DNA of 64,000 nucleotides, from NCBI RefSeq assembly GCF_009931615.1, contig NZ_CP046620.1, forward strand, positions 2,185,501 to 2,249,500. The letters are read 5' to 3'. Source of the DNA: Algicella marina. Its GTDB lineage: Bacteria > Pseudomonadota > Alphaproteobacteria > Rhodobacterales > Rhodobacteraceae. A program made the translations under genes and the position numbers. The notes under the pieces are model-generated. The model was not told the DNA's origin and ran no database searches. It was given only the letters and a program-made list of their open reading frames with translations. This document shows positions 31,578-40,197 of this stretch, piece after piece. How positions within the stretch are numbered: position 1 is the first letter of the stretch; each line of letters starts with the position of its first letter.

Positions 31578-32810
31578 ATGAAAAGTATCACCGACACATT
31601 GCCGCTCGGCCAGAGCTCCAACGATAGAAATCGGCGGACACATGTCTTCGCACTTAGTGCGAGCAAGCTGGCCGATGGCCTCCTGAACCCGAAACTGGTA
31701 CTGAGTTGGCTTCTCCATTCTCTCGGGGCTCCGGCTTACCTGATCGGGCTTCTCGTTCCTGTGCGCGAGTCACTGGCATTGTTGCCGCAGGTCTTCATCT
31801 CCGACAGGATCAGGGCGATGCGCACATCCAAGAAGGCCTGGACATTCGGGGCGGTAGGTCAGGGCCTTGCAGCGGCGGGCATACTGCTGTCGGGCCTGAC
31901 GCTGGAGGGCGGCGCTGCGGGCATGGCAATCCTGTTCTGTCTTGGCCTGCTCGCCACCTTCAGATCCATCTGTTCCTCTTCTTACAAACCGACACTGGGG
32001 AAAACGGTCGAGAAACAGGAACGCGGAAGCACGACGGGATTGGCCGGCTCTTTGGCGTCTGCCGGCATCGTGATATTTGCCGGCTTCCTGTTGTTCGGCG
32101 CGGGCCAACAGAAGCCCGTGGTGCTGGCTGCCATCGGGGTGGCCGCGGTACTGTGGTTGGTCGGCGGCATCATCTTCCTGTCGCTCGATGAGCCACCGAA
32201 CAGAGACGCGGACCCGAAACCTCCCCTTTCGACCCTGCGTCAGAACATCTCGCTTCTCGCCGAAGATGCCGATCTACGGTGGTTCACGTTTACACGTGCG
32301 CTACTGATAGCAACGGCCCTTTCACCACCCTTCCTGATAACCATGGGAGAAAGCGGCCTTGAAGCCCTTGGGTTTCTGGTGTTCGCATCCGCTCTGGCGG
32401 GCCTTGTCAGTGGGGCCGTGTGGGGATGGCTCTCCGACCGTTCCTCGCGCCTTGTTCTGGCTGCATCCGGCGGTTTCGCCTCTGTTGCCCTCGCATGCTC
32501 GGCAATCGTCGGGCCTGACCTCGGCAAGCTTGGCCTCGCTCTCGCGATCTTTGCGCTGATGCTTGCGCATCAGGGTGTTCGTCTCGGTCGATCGACCCAT
32601 CTGGTTGATATGGCCAACGATGACAACCGCGCCGCCTATACCGCAACGACAAACACGGCCATAGGTCTGGTGCTGCTGGCCGGCGGCATCTACGGAGGAT
32701 TGTCGGAACTGATCGGGCAGCGTTGGGTGATTGCGGTCTTCGCCGTGCAATCGGCTCTCGCCGCGCTAGCAGCACTGCGACTGAAGGAAGTTCAGGTCAG
32801 CGACACCTAG
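31578..32810 (+). CDS. MFS transporter
   Basis: A 410-residue integral membrane protein with about 11-12 hydrophobic segments and MFS-type loop motifs (GLLVPVRESLALLPQVFISDRIRAM; GLVSGAVWGWLSDRSSRLVLAASGG with GWLSDRSSR as the conserved loop). It probably exports or imports a small solute using the proton gradient. It is divergent from the MBL-fold gene (110-nt gap). Its stop codon overlaps that of the convergent GNAT gene: CCTAGG encodes TAG on both strands. Confidence 0.82.
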   Translation: MKSITDTLPLGQSSNDRNRRTHVFALSASKLADGLLNPKLVLSWLLHSLGAPAYLIGLLVPVRESLALLPQVFISDRIRAMRTSKKAWTFGAVGQGLAAAGILLSGLTLEGGAAGMAILFCLGLLATFRSICSSSYKPTLGKTVEKQERGSTTGLAGSLASAGIVIFAGFLLFGAGQQKPVVLAAIGVAAVLWLVGGIIFLSLDEPPNRDADPKPPLSTLRQNISLLAEDADLRWFTFTRALLIATALSPPFLITMGESGLEALGFLVFASALAGLVSGAVWGWLSDRSSRLVLAASGGFASVALACSAIVGPDLGKLGLALAIFALMLAHQGVRLGRSTHLVDMANDDNRAAYTATTNTAIGLVLLAGGIYGGLSELIGQRWVIAVFAVQSALAALAALRLKEVQVSDT

Positions 32811-33388
32811 GAACTTTCCACGCGTCCGCGCCTATCCATGCGCAGGTTCGCATAAAGCACGTGTGTCCGCCAACGCCCGGCGATCTGAAGGTAGCTTTGC
32901 GCCACCCCTTCGTATTTAAATCCCGAGGTTTCCAGCAGGCTCCGCGAAGCAGCGTTTTCCGGCAGGCAGGCCGCTTCAATCCGGGACAGATCCATGTCCC
33001 GGAACGCGTACTCAACCACGGCATTCAGCGCCTCGCGCATATAGCCGCGGCGGGCATAAGGTTCCCCGATCCAGTAGCCAACAGTTCCGGCCTGGCTCGG
33101 CCCCTTGCGAATGTTGTCGAGTGTCAATCCACCCACCAGTATATCTTCGTCTGCAAACAGGAACATCGGCAGGGCCCTGCCGTTCTGCATCGCCCGTTCT
33201 GCCCAAGCGACCCGGTTGCGGAAGCCGCGACGGGTGTAGTGATCCGGGGCGCGGTGCGGCTCCCACGGCTTGAGGAACTCTTCCGATTGCTGCAGCAGGT
33301 TCGACCATTGCCCGAAATCTCCCATCTGCGGCTGGCGCAGCACAAGGCTCTGCGTTGTCAGGGCAAAATGCGGGCGTCTCCGGAACAT
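32807..33388 (-). CDS. RimJ/RimL-type GNAT acetyltransferase
   Basis: The 193-residue protein resembles ribosomal-protein-alanine acetyltransferases: LRQPQMGDFGQWSNLLQQSEEFLKPWEP near the start, GTVGYWIGEPYARRGYMREALNAVVEYAFRDMDLSRIEAACLPENAASRSLLETSGF with the acetyl-CoA loop ARRGYM, and AQSYLQIAGRWRTHVLYA. It may acetylate the N-terminus of a ribosomal protein or another target. It starts 5 nt after the M16 peptidase stop, in one transcription unit with thrC and the peptidase. The exact target is not assigned. Confidence 0.85.
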   Translation of the reverse strand: MFRRRPHFALTTQSLVLRQPQMGDFGQWSNLLQQSEEFLKPWEPHRAPDHYTRRGFRNRVAWAERAMQNGRALPMFLFADEDILVGGLTLDNIRKGPSQAGTVGYWIGEPYARRGYMREALNAVVEYAFRDMDLSRIEAACLPENAASRSLLETSGFKYEGVAQSYLQIAGRWRTHVLYANLRMDRRGRVESS

Positions 33389-33393
33389 CGTCG

Positions 33394-34656
33394 TTATGCG
33401 GCCAGCCTTTCCTTCAGCGCTTCCCTGCCGGGGGCAGCGGCGACCGGACCGTAAAGTGCCAAGGCCGGGTCTGCCTGAACGCATAGCCTTTCTGCAAACG
33501 CCGATACATCACCGGATGTGACGGCGTCGATCCGCTCAATCGTCTCTTCCAGCGTTGGTACCCTGTCCCAGATGGCAAGCATACGCGCCGTTCGCTCCGC
33601 CCGGCTGGACGGGCTTTCCAACCCCATCAGCAGCCCGGCCTTCATCTGTGCCCGGGCCCGTTCTACCTCTGCTTGGTTCAGTGTCTCCGGCACGCGCCGC
33701 AGTTCATCGACCACCACAGAAACAAGCTCGGCGATCTCGGCCTCGGCCGTGCCCGCGTAGAACATCAGAGAGCCGCCGTCGGCGTAGGCACCGGGCTGGG
33801 CGAAGATCGTGTAACACAGGCCGCGCTTTTCGCGAACTTCCTGAAACAGGCGGGACGACATGCCACCACCCATGAGACCCGCGTATATCTGCGCTGTGTA
33901 GATGTCCTCATGGCGATAGCTCGGCCCATCGAGCGCCAGCGAAAAATGTGCCTGCTCCAGGGATTTGATCTCCCGCCGTTCACCGCCGAGAAAGGAGGCC
34001 GGCACGGCCTGCGGCGCCGAGCGGCGGGGAATGTGCCCGAAATGCGTTTCGGCCAGGCGCACAATTTCTTCGTGGTCGACAGCGCCGGCCGCCGAAAGGA
34101 TCAATTGCTCCGGCCCGTAGTGCGTCTCCACAAAGGTTGCCAAATCCGCCTGTCTGAATGCCCGCACCCGCTCCGCCGGACCGAGGATCGGGCGGCCCAT
34201 CGGCTGATCCGGGTAGGAAACTTCCTGTAACCAGTCGAAGATGATGTCGTCCGGCGTATCAAGAGCCTGCCCAATCTCGGAGAGGATCACGCCACGTTCC
34301 ACCTCGATCTCCCGCGGATCGAAAACCGAGCCTGTCAGAATATCGGAGATCACGTCGATGGCGAGAGCAACGTCCTCCCGCAACACGCGGGCGTAATAGG
34401 CGGTCATCTCGCGACTGGTGTAGGCATTAAGGTAGCCGCCGACATCCTCGATTGCCTCGGCGATCTCCAGCGAATTGCGCCGCTTCGTACCCTTGAAGGC
34501 CATGTGCTCTAGAAAGTGGGCGATGCCATTTTGCTCCACGGTCTCATGACGGCATCCGACATTGACCCACACGCCGACAGATGCCGAACCCAAGCCCGGC
34601 ATCGCCTCTGTCACCACTCTCATTCCATTCGCCAGGCGATGGATCTGCACACTCAT
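33394..34656 (-). CDS. M16 family zinc peptidase (mitochondrial-processing-peptidase type)
   Basis: The 420-residue protein carries the inverted zinc motif HFLEH (H47, E50, H51) with the distal glutamate region VERGVILSEIGQALDTPDD, and the C-terminal M16 half (GMSSRLFQEVREKRGLCYTIFAQ). It is the bacterial counterpart of the mitochondrial processing peptidase beta subunit and probably degrades or trims peptides in the cytosol; no signal peptide is seen. Its start overlaps the thrC stop by 4 nt. The thrC-M16-GNAT order is common in Rhodobacterales. Confidence 0.92.
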   Translation of the reverse strand: MSVQIHRLANGMRVVTEAMPGLGSASVGVWVNVGCRHETVEQNGIAHFLEHMAFKGTKRRNSLEIAEAIEDVGGYLNAYTSREMTAYYARVLREDVALAIDVISDILTGSVFDPREIEVERGVILSEIGQALDTPDDIIFDWLQEVSYPDQPMGRPILGPAERVRAFRQADLATFVETHYGPEQLILSAAGAVDHEEIVRLAETHFGHIPRRSAPQAVPASFLGGERREIKSLEQAHFSLALDGPSYRHEDIYTAQIYAGLMGGGMSSRLFQEVREKRGLCYTIFAQPGAYADGGSLMFYAGTAEAEIAELVSVVVDELRRVPETLNQAEVERARAQMKAGLLMGLESPSSRAERTARMLAIWDRVPTLEETIERIDAVTSGDVSAFAERLCVQADPALALYGPVAAAPGREALKERLAA

Positions 34657-36038
34657 TTCAGCCGCTCCCGGATCAGGGTCTGAAGCGCGGACAGGTCGTT
34701 TGAAACCTCCGTCACACGCTCTTCCTTCGCAAAGAGGTCTGACATATGCGGCGGCAGGTCCGGGCGCAAGCCCGTGGCCTCTTCCACCGCATCAGGGAAC
34801 TTCGCCGGATGGGCTGTGGCCAAGGTTATCATCGGCACGCTCGGATCCCGCAACGTCTCCGCAACATGGACGCCAACGGCTGAATGTGGGCACAGGATCT
34901 CGCCTGTCCGTTCGCGGACGGCACGGATTTCGGCCAGGGTTTCGTCCTCACCGCAGCGACCGCTGTCAAACTCCGCCCGCAGCCTGTCCAGCGCGCCCTG
35001 CGAAAGCTCGAATCCGCCATCCTTCAATTCATCCATCAGCGCCGCAACCGCCGCACCCTCGCGGTCGTATACGTCGAACAGCAAGCGCTCGAAATTCGAA
35101 CTCACCTGAATATCCATTGAGGGAGATATCGAGGGAGCGACGCCTTCTTTGATATGCGCCCCCGTAGCCACAGTCCGGTGCAGAATATCATTCTGATTGG
35201 TCGCAATCACCAGCCTGTCGATCGGCAGCCCCATGCGCTTGGCCACGTAGCCAGCGAAGATGTCACCGAAATTCCCGGTTGGCACGGTGAAAGAAACCGG
35301 GCGATCCGGCGCTCCGATGGCGGTTGCGGACGTGAAGAAGTACACCACCTGCGCCAGCACCCGCGCCCAGTTGATCGAATTGACCCCGGCAAGACTGACT
35401 TCACTCCGGAAGGCATGATCGTTGAACATGTCTTTCAGGCGCGCCTGGCAATCGTCGAAATCTCCCGCCACCGCCAAGGCATGGACATTCGTCTCTGACG
35501 GTGTCGTCATCTGGCGGCGCTGCACCTCGGATACCCTGCCGTTGGGAAAGAGAATGAAGACATCGACGGCATCCAGGCCCTTGAAAGCCTCGATTGCGGC
35601 AGAGCCGGTATCACCCGAAGTCGCGCCGACGATGGTGACCCGTTTACCTTCCCGTTTCAGCGCCACTTCAAACATCTGGCCGATAAGCTGCATCGCCATG
35701 TCCTTGAACGCCAGCGTCGGCCCGTGAAACAATTCCAGCAGCCAATGGTTGGCATCAAGTTGCACCAGCGGACAGCGTGCGACATGTGCGAACGGGGCAT
35801 ATGCTCGGGAAATTATCTCTTGGAACTCGGCATCGGTGAACGTGTCGCCGACGAAAGGCCGCATCACTGCGAAGGCCACGTCCTCATAGGACATGCCGCG
35901 AAATGCCCGGATCTGTTCGGCGCTCAGGGTGGGCCAGCTTTCGGGCACATACAATCCGCCGTCGAGCGCCAGACCGGAGAGCATGGCTTCTTCAAAGCTG
36001 AGCGCAGGCGCCTGCCCGCGGGTGGAAACGTATTTCAT
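34653..36038 (-). CDS. thrC: Threonine synthase
   Basis: This PLP enzyme converts O-phosphohomoserine to threonine. The 461-residue protein has the N-terminal MKYVSTRGQAPALSFEEAML, the PLP lysine K112 in GPTLAFKDMAMQLIG, the phosphate-binding VGATSGDTGSAAIEAF and VPTGNFGDIFAGYVAKRMGLPI. It is downstream of surf1 (13-nt gap) and overlaps the M16 gene by 4 nt. The surf1-thrC link to cytochrome oxidase genes is typical of this order of bacteria. Confidence 0.96.
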   Translation of the reverse strand: MKYVSTRGQAPALSFEEAMLSGLALDGGLYVPESWPTLSAEQIRAFRGMSYEDVAFAVMRPFVGDTFTDAEFQEIISRAYAPFAHVARCPLVQLDANHWLLELFHGPTLAFKDMAMQLIGQMFEVALKREGKRVTIVGATSGDTGSAAIEAFKGLDAVDVFILFPNGRVSEVQRRQMTTPSETNVHALAVAGDFDDCQARLKDMFNDHAFRSEVSLAGVNSINWARVLAQVVYFFTSATAIGAPDRPVSFTVPTGNFGDIFAGYVAKRMGLPIDRLVIATNQNDILHRTVATGAHIKEGVAPSISPSMDIQVSSNFERLLFDVYDREGAAVAALMDELKDGGFELSQGALDRLRAEFDSGRCGEDETLAEIRAVRERTGEILCPHSAVGVHVAETLRDPSVPMITLATAHPAKFPDAVEEATGLRPDLPPHMSDLFAKEERVTEVSNDLSALQTLIRERLK

Positions 36039-36051
36039 CGTTTGGGCTTTC

Positions 36052-36711
36052 TCACGCGGATTTGCCGCGCTTTCCTAGGACGTAAAGGCCGGTCATTGCA
36101 AGCCATACGACTGCCAGCAGACCCCATGTGATTGCATATTGCAGGTGGTTGTTCGGCAGGGTGATCGATACCGGCATTGGCCGGGGAGACGGCTCGCCTG
36201 TGGGTCGGCTGGCGACAATCAGGACCGGGCGAGTATCCAGCGCCGCCGCCATTGTCTCGACATCGCGGGCGAACCAGATGCCGCGTTCGGCATTCGGCGA
36301 GGGTGTGAAGCTGTCACTTTCCTGCGGCATGTCGAAATGACCAACCACCAGCATGGGCCCGGATGCAAGCTGACTGCCCTTTTCCGCCTCCGGCAGAAAC
36401 CCGCGGTCGACCAGTACAGCGCCATTCCCGGTCTCGAACCGCTGGATCACCCGAAAGCCCGGCCCGTCGCCAGGGCGGGAGGTCAGCACGTCGAGCGTTG
36501 CGCCGGCGAACCGTCCTTCCGCCTGTACAGCGTGAAACCGCTCAGGCTCCTCATAGTCCTCCAGATCGCGCGGCGTCTCCGCCATGCGAATTTCCAGTTC
36601 CGCGATCCGCGCTTCCTTCCATGCCAGCCGCTGCACCTGCCAGTAAGACAGGCTCACCAGAATGGCGGTGCCAGAGAGGCCGAAAACCAATGCAAAGATC
36701 AGTCGTCGCAT
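36052..36711 (-). CDS. SURF1 family cytochrome oxidase assembly protein
   Basis: The 219-residue membrane protein has one N-terminal helix (LIFALVFGLSGTAILVSLSYWQVQRLAWK) and one C-terminal helix (YAITWGLLAVVWLAMTGLYVL) flanking a periplasmic domain with the SURF1 motifs DRGFLP and NHLQYAITW. SURF1 helps insert heme a into subunit I of aa3-type oxidases. ATG overlaps the stop of the upstream SGNH-like gene (TGATG). It normally follows ctaE directly; here two extra genes intervene. Confidence 0.93.
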   Translation of the reverse strand: MRRLIFALVFGLSGTAILVSLSYWQVQRLAWKEARIAELEIRMAETPRDLEDYEEPERFHAVQAEGRFAGATLDVLTSRPGDGPGFRVIQRFETGNGAVLVDRGFLPEAEKGSQLASGPMLVVGHFDMPQESDSFTPSPNAERGIWFARDVETMAAALDTRPVLIVASRPTGEPSPRPMPVSITLPNNHLQYAITWGLLAVVWLAMTGLYVLGKRGKSA

Positions 36712-37430
36712 CAATCCCCCACCAGCTTCTTCTCAATCTCACGCAGGGCAATTGCACCATAGGCGCCGTTCATGTGGGTATAGTCCTGCTTGCCATGCGT
36801 ATCGCTCATGTCGCCGCCCAATCGTTGCGCCCCGATGCTGAACTGATTCTTTGTGAACTGGTTAAGGCGGATAGTCTCAGGCGCCTGCGGCACAAGCCCG
36901 ATGTCGTGGCTGTCCAGAAATACCCGCACACGTTCGTGCACCCGTGTCAGATCCTCTTCCGAGAGGCCGCGCCGCAGTTGTTGCTGTGGCCGCTCCCGTT
37001 CAAGCGGACGGGGTGAAATATGCACCGGTCCGTTAAACCCGGAGCGAATCTTGAGGAACAATTTGAACACCGGATCTTCCATCATCACGACTTCGATCAT
37101 CCGGTCCACGACAGCGGTCGAGTAGCCAGACACCGCTCGCGTATCGCTCGTCAGCGGATAATAGAAATTTTCCATGCGAACGGGTGCACCGTGAAACACC
37201 AATGCGTCGAAACGACGAACGGGCAACGCGAAATGCCGGCGGTCGGTCACGCGCCAAGCTTCGCGCCACAATTTGCTCCAGACCCTGCCATAGCGAAAAG
37301 TCCAGACAGTGTGCAGCGCAGCGCCGTTACCAAAAAACGTTATGTCCATGGAATTGCTGCTGAACAGGCCGTCCCGTTCCGCCACCTTCAGGGCGGCGAT
37401 GTGCGAATTTCCCAGTATGGCGACCTTCAT
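36711..37430 (-). CDS. SGNH-hydrolase-like protein of unknown function
   Basis: The 239-residue protein starts MKVAILGNSHIAALK, a GNSH block like the first block of SGNH/GDSL hydrolases, and ends with GDMSDTHGKQDYTHMNGAYGAIALREI, where the DxxH-type pair (DYTHMN) fits the last SGNH block. There is no signal peptide. It lies 8 nt after the GSCFA-domain gene and overlaps surf1 by 1 nt, so all are co-translated. SGNH-fold proteins often remove or add acyl groups on polysaccharides. The assignment is tentative. An upstream in-frame start would overlap the GSCFA gene. Confidence 0.6.
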   Translation of the reverse strand: MKVAILGNSHIAALKVAERDGLFSSNSMDITFFGNGAALHTVWTFRYGRVWSKLWREAWRVTDRRHFALPVRRFDALVFHGAPVRMENFYYPLTSDTRAVSGYSTAVVDRMIEVVMMEDPVFKLFLKIRSGFNGPVHISPRPLERERPQQQLRRGLSEEDLTRVHERVRVFLDSHDIGLVPQAPETIRLNQFTKNQFSIGAQRLGGDMSDTHGKQDYTHMNGAYGAIALREIEKKLVGD

Positions 37431-37438
37431 GCCGACGC

Positions 37439-38503
37439 CTATCTCCGCGAAAATGCGTCCAGCATCTGCTCTTCGCAAACCAATTCGTCTTCGCCCTCGG
37501 GTTCCATCTCGTCTACGGTAGGAACGGTTACTTCGTCCTGCGCCTCGCCAAAGGCGGATGCAAGGCCGGCGAAGAACGTCTTCATCACATGCTCGACGCC
37601 TTCCGGTTTCACCGACCGGCGATTGGTCTCGAAGAAACGGCCACCGAAGACAGGTGCGGTGATGATCTCGTAGGATGGAAAATATTCCACAAAGTCGAAG
37701 TCTTCCGCCAGGTCGCCGGCGACGGCGCGCAGGACGGACTTGGAATAGGTCGTCGCGGGCAAAACATGGCTGCCGGAGGCCGTGGCCGTCAGCGGCACAG
37801 GCGAAACCGTCAGCAATACGTGAATGTTCGAGTTCACCTTCGCGATCCGCCGCAGCACCTGCCGCATATGCCGTGCTACTTCGGTGTAGCGCCAGTTTAC
37901 GAAACGGTGGCGCGCCTCATCGAACTCTCCGGCCAGCGTTCCCGGACACATTGCGTAGGAGTACTCGTGTTCGGAGTTTATCCAACCTTCTGTCAGGCCC
38001 ATCGTGAATACGAAATGATCCGTCTCCTCGATGGCCCGCCGGAAGCTGGTGATCGTATGTGCACGCGTAGCCAACAACTCCTCACGGCTGGCAAAGCCGC
38101 CGGGTTCGATGGCGGGGCGGAACGGGTCAAAAAACCGACCCTCATGTTCCCACACCTCAGCGGGCGGTTCTGCCTGCCCCAAGGCCCAGTCGAGCCACTG
38201 GGACAGCATTGCGGCTGTGTAGATGTTGCCCGTCCGAGCAGAAAAAACACCATAGTTGAATTTTTTGGCGTCTTCGGCAGGCAGCGGCTTTGGGGCCGGT
38301 TCGGCGTCGAACCACGCATAGCCGTGACGCTGTAACGCTTGACCGAAGTGCTGCGCAAAACAGGAACCGAAAGTCGAGACCTTCTCGCCCTTTAGAAAAT
38401 TGCGCTTTGGCTGCCAAAGCTCGGAGATTTCCAGTGGGTCCGGCATGCCGACAGCGGGCCGCCAATAGGCCCGCTGCGGAAGCGTCTTATAGGGATGCGC
38501 CAT
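37439..38503 (-). CDS. GSCFA domain-containing protein
   Basis: The 354-residue protein contains the diagnostic GSCFA motif (STFGSCFAQHFGQALQRHGY, about residue 45), followed by FNYGVFSARTGNIYTAAMLSQWLDWALG, FVFTMGLTEGW and LLTVSPVPLTATASG. GSCFA proteins are related to SGNH hydrolases, with the Ser in GSC as a candidate nucleophile, and are often found with surface-polysaccharide genes. The acidic C-terminus (VDEMEPEGEDELVCEEQ) is unusual. It sits between ctaE and the SGNH-like gene and may act with the latter. The substrate is unknown. Confidence 0.85.
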   Translation of the reverse strand: MAHPYKTLPQRAYWRPAVGMPDPLEISELWQPKRNFLKGEKVSTFGSCFAQHFGQALQRHGYAWFDAEPAPKPLPAEDAKKFNYGVFSARTGNIYTAAMLSQWLDWALGQAEPPAEVWEHEGRFFDPFRPAIEPGGFASREELLATRAHTITSFRRAIEETDHFVFTMGLTEGWINSEHEYSYAMCPGTLAGEFDEARHRFVNWRYTEVARHMRQVLRRIAKVNSNIHVLLTVSPVPLTATASGSHVLPATTYSKSVLRAVAGDLAEDFDFVEYFPSYEIITAPVFGGRFFETNRRSVKPEGVEHVMKTFFAGLASAFGEAQDEVTVPTVDEMEPEGEDELVCEEQMLDAFSRR

Positions 38504-38551
38504 GGCGCTTCGCCCTTTCGTTCAAATGGAGGGCCGGCGCGAACGTCTGCG

Positions 38552-39388
38552 TCAGCCGCCCCAGATATACACAGCGAAGAACAGGAACAGCCACACCACG
38601 TCCACGAAGTGCCAGTACCAGGCTGCGGCCTCAAAACCGACGTGCTTCTCTTGCGTGAACTGCCCGGCCAGTGCCCGCATCAGACAGACGAACAGGAAGA
38701 TCGTGCCGATGATAACGTGAAAGCCGTGGAAGCCGGTGGCCATGAAAAAGTTGGCACCGTAGATGTTGCCGTCGAAACCGAATGTCGCGTGGCTGTACTC
38801 GTATGCCTGGAAAATGGTGAAGACCACACCAAGCGCGATGGCCAGCATCAACCCCCATTTCAGTCCTTCACGGTCATTTTCATGCGCCAGCGCATGGTGC
38901 GCCCATGTCGCGGCGCAGCCGGAGCACAGTAGGATCAGCGTGTTGATCAGTGGCAAATGCCAAGGATCGAAAGTCTCGATACCGGCCGGCGGCCAGACGC
39001 CCTCGACCTGAGGGCTCATCCCGTCCGGGTCCATCGGATAGATGGCGTGCTTGAAGAAGGACCAGAACCAGGCTGCAAAGAACATCACTTCCGAGACGAT
39101 GAACATGATGAAGCCCATGCGCAGGCCTATCGTCACCACAGGTGTGTGGTCACCGACATGGCTTTCCGTCACCATCTCTGACCACCATGCGAACATGGTG
39201 TAGAGGACGAGGCCAAGTCCAATCAGAAAGAGCCACGGTCCCTGCAATGCCGCCCAGAAGCCGGAGAGGCTGGCGGGCGTGATCATCAGCACGGCGCCCA
39301 TGAGCATGACGAATGCACCGACTGCACCGGTGAACGGCCAGACGCTTGGATTCAGTATATGATAGTCGTGATTCTTGACATGCGCCAT
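38552..39388 (-). CDS. ctaE: Cytochrome c oxidase subunit III
   Basis: This core membrane subunit of the aa3-type oxidase has seven predicted helices in 278 residues. Signature stretches are [79 protein letters not shown] and [24 protein letters not shown]. It lies 30 nt after ctaG. Subunit I (ctaD) is not in this window, as is usual in relatives where ctaD is elsewhere. Confidence 0.97.
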   Translation of the reverse strand: MAHVKNHDYHILNPSVWPFTGAVGAFVMLMGAVLMITPASLSGFWAALQGPWLFLIGLGLVLYTMFAWWSEMVTESHVGDHTPVVTIGLRMGFIMFIVSEVMFFAAWFWSFFKHAIYPMDPDGMSPQVEGVWPPAGIETFDPWHLPLINTLILLCSGCAATWAHHALAHENDREGLKWGLMLAIALGVVFTIFQAYEYSHATFGFDGNIYGANFFMATGFHGFHVIIGTIFLFVCLMRALAGQFTQEKHVGFEAAAWYWHFVDVVWLFLFFAVYIWGG

Positions 39389-39418
39389 GAGTTCAGGTCC
39401 TCGGTCTCTTTACAGGCA

Positions 39419-40009
39419 TCAGTTAAACGAGCGCCCGGTTTCTTGCAACAATTCACCGTCCACCTTCGTCATATCCTCGGGCAGGTCGGTCTCATAGAAA
39501 GTGTAGGAGAGCGTAATCGTGTGGGCGTATTTCGCCTCCGGGTCGTCCACAATTTCGGGGTCCACGTAGAAAGTCACCGGCATTTCCACCCGCTCTCCGG
39601 GTTGCAATACCTGCATGGTAAAGCAGAAGCAGTCGATCTTGGTGAAGAAGTTCCCGGCGGAATACGGCGTCACGTTGTAGCTTGCGGTACCTGCGATCAC
39701 CCGGTCGGTCGGGTTGTAGGCTTCGTAGAAAGCCAGTCCCGTTTCGCCGATGCGAATTTCCATCTCCCGCTGGATCGGTTTGAACTCCCACGGCATTGCC
39801 GCATCACGGGAGGCGTCGAAACGGATACGGATCGTGTCCTCCAGCACCCTTTCCGACCCGGCGGCGGCGACATTCGTCTCTCCACCATAGCCGGTAACGC
39901 GGCAGAACAGGTCGTACAGGGGCACTGCAGCGAATGCGAGGCCAAGCATTCCCGCGACAACGCAGCCAGCAATCCGAGCGACGCGGCGGTTGGCGTTTGC
40001 CATGTTCAT
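39419..40009 (-). CDS. ctaG: Cytochrome c oxidase copper-assembly protein (Cox11/CtaG)
   Basis: CtaG delivers copper to the CuB site of subunit I. The 196-residue protein has one N-terminal membrane helix (IAGCVVAGMLGLAFAAVPLYDLFCRVTGYGG) and a periplasmic Ig-like domain with the copper-binding CFCF motif (KIDCFCFTMQVLQPGE). Its start overlaps the small membrane gene upstream by 4 nt; a second in-frame ATG lies two codons later. Gene order ctaC-ctaB-small gene-ctaG-ctaE matches Paracoccus. Confidence 0.96.
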   Translation of the reverse strand: MNMANANRRVARIAGCVVAGMLGLAFAAVPLYDLFCRVTGYGGETNVAAAGSERVLEDTIRIRFDASRDAAMPWEFKPIQREMEIRIGETGLAFYEAYNPTDRVIAGTASYNVTPYSAGNFFTKIDCFCFTMQVLQPGERVEMPVTFYVDPEIVDDPEAKYAHTITLSYTFYETDLPEDMTKVDGELLQETGRSFN

Positions 40010-40197
40010 TGGCCCGCCCCCGGCACCGTTTCAATCGTATGGTCATAGCCGCGGATATCGACACCGGCTGACAGCTTCACCACGGTAACGGCGAAGATCA
40101 TCGAGACAACGCCTATCAGGCACAGGCCCACAGCCTTGTTGCGTGCGCCGCGCCGGCGATAGATCTCGTGTTCGTCAGGGCTTTTGAATGTCGTCAT
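40006..40197 (-). CDS. Small single-helix membrane protein of the cta cluster (CoxF-like)
   Basis: The 63-residue product has a charged N-terminus (TTFKSPDEHEIYRRRGARNKA) and one membrane helix (VGLCLIGVVSMIFAVTVVKLSAG), then a short periplasmic tail. It overlaps ctaB (4 nt) and ctaG (4 nt), which argues strongly that it is translated. Comparable small genes lie at this place in other Rhodobacterales and are annotated as CoxF-like oxidase assembly proteins. Its function is not established. Confidence 0.85.
   Translation of the reverse strand: MTTFKSPDEHEIYRRRGARNKAVGLCLIGVVSMIFAVTVVKLSAGVDIRGYDHTIETVPGAGQ

Noticed and set aside
34653-36038. Whether thrC, M16 peptidase and the GNAT gene form a new system
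   Set aside because: This order is common in Rhodobacterales and the genes have ordinary motifs, so I treated it as conserved synteny.
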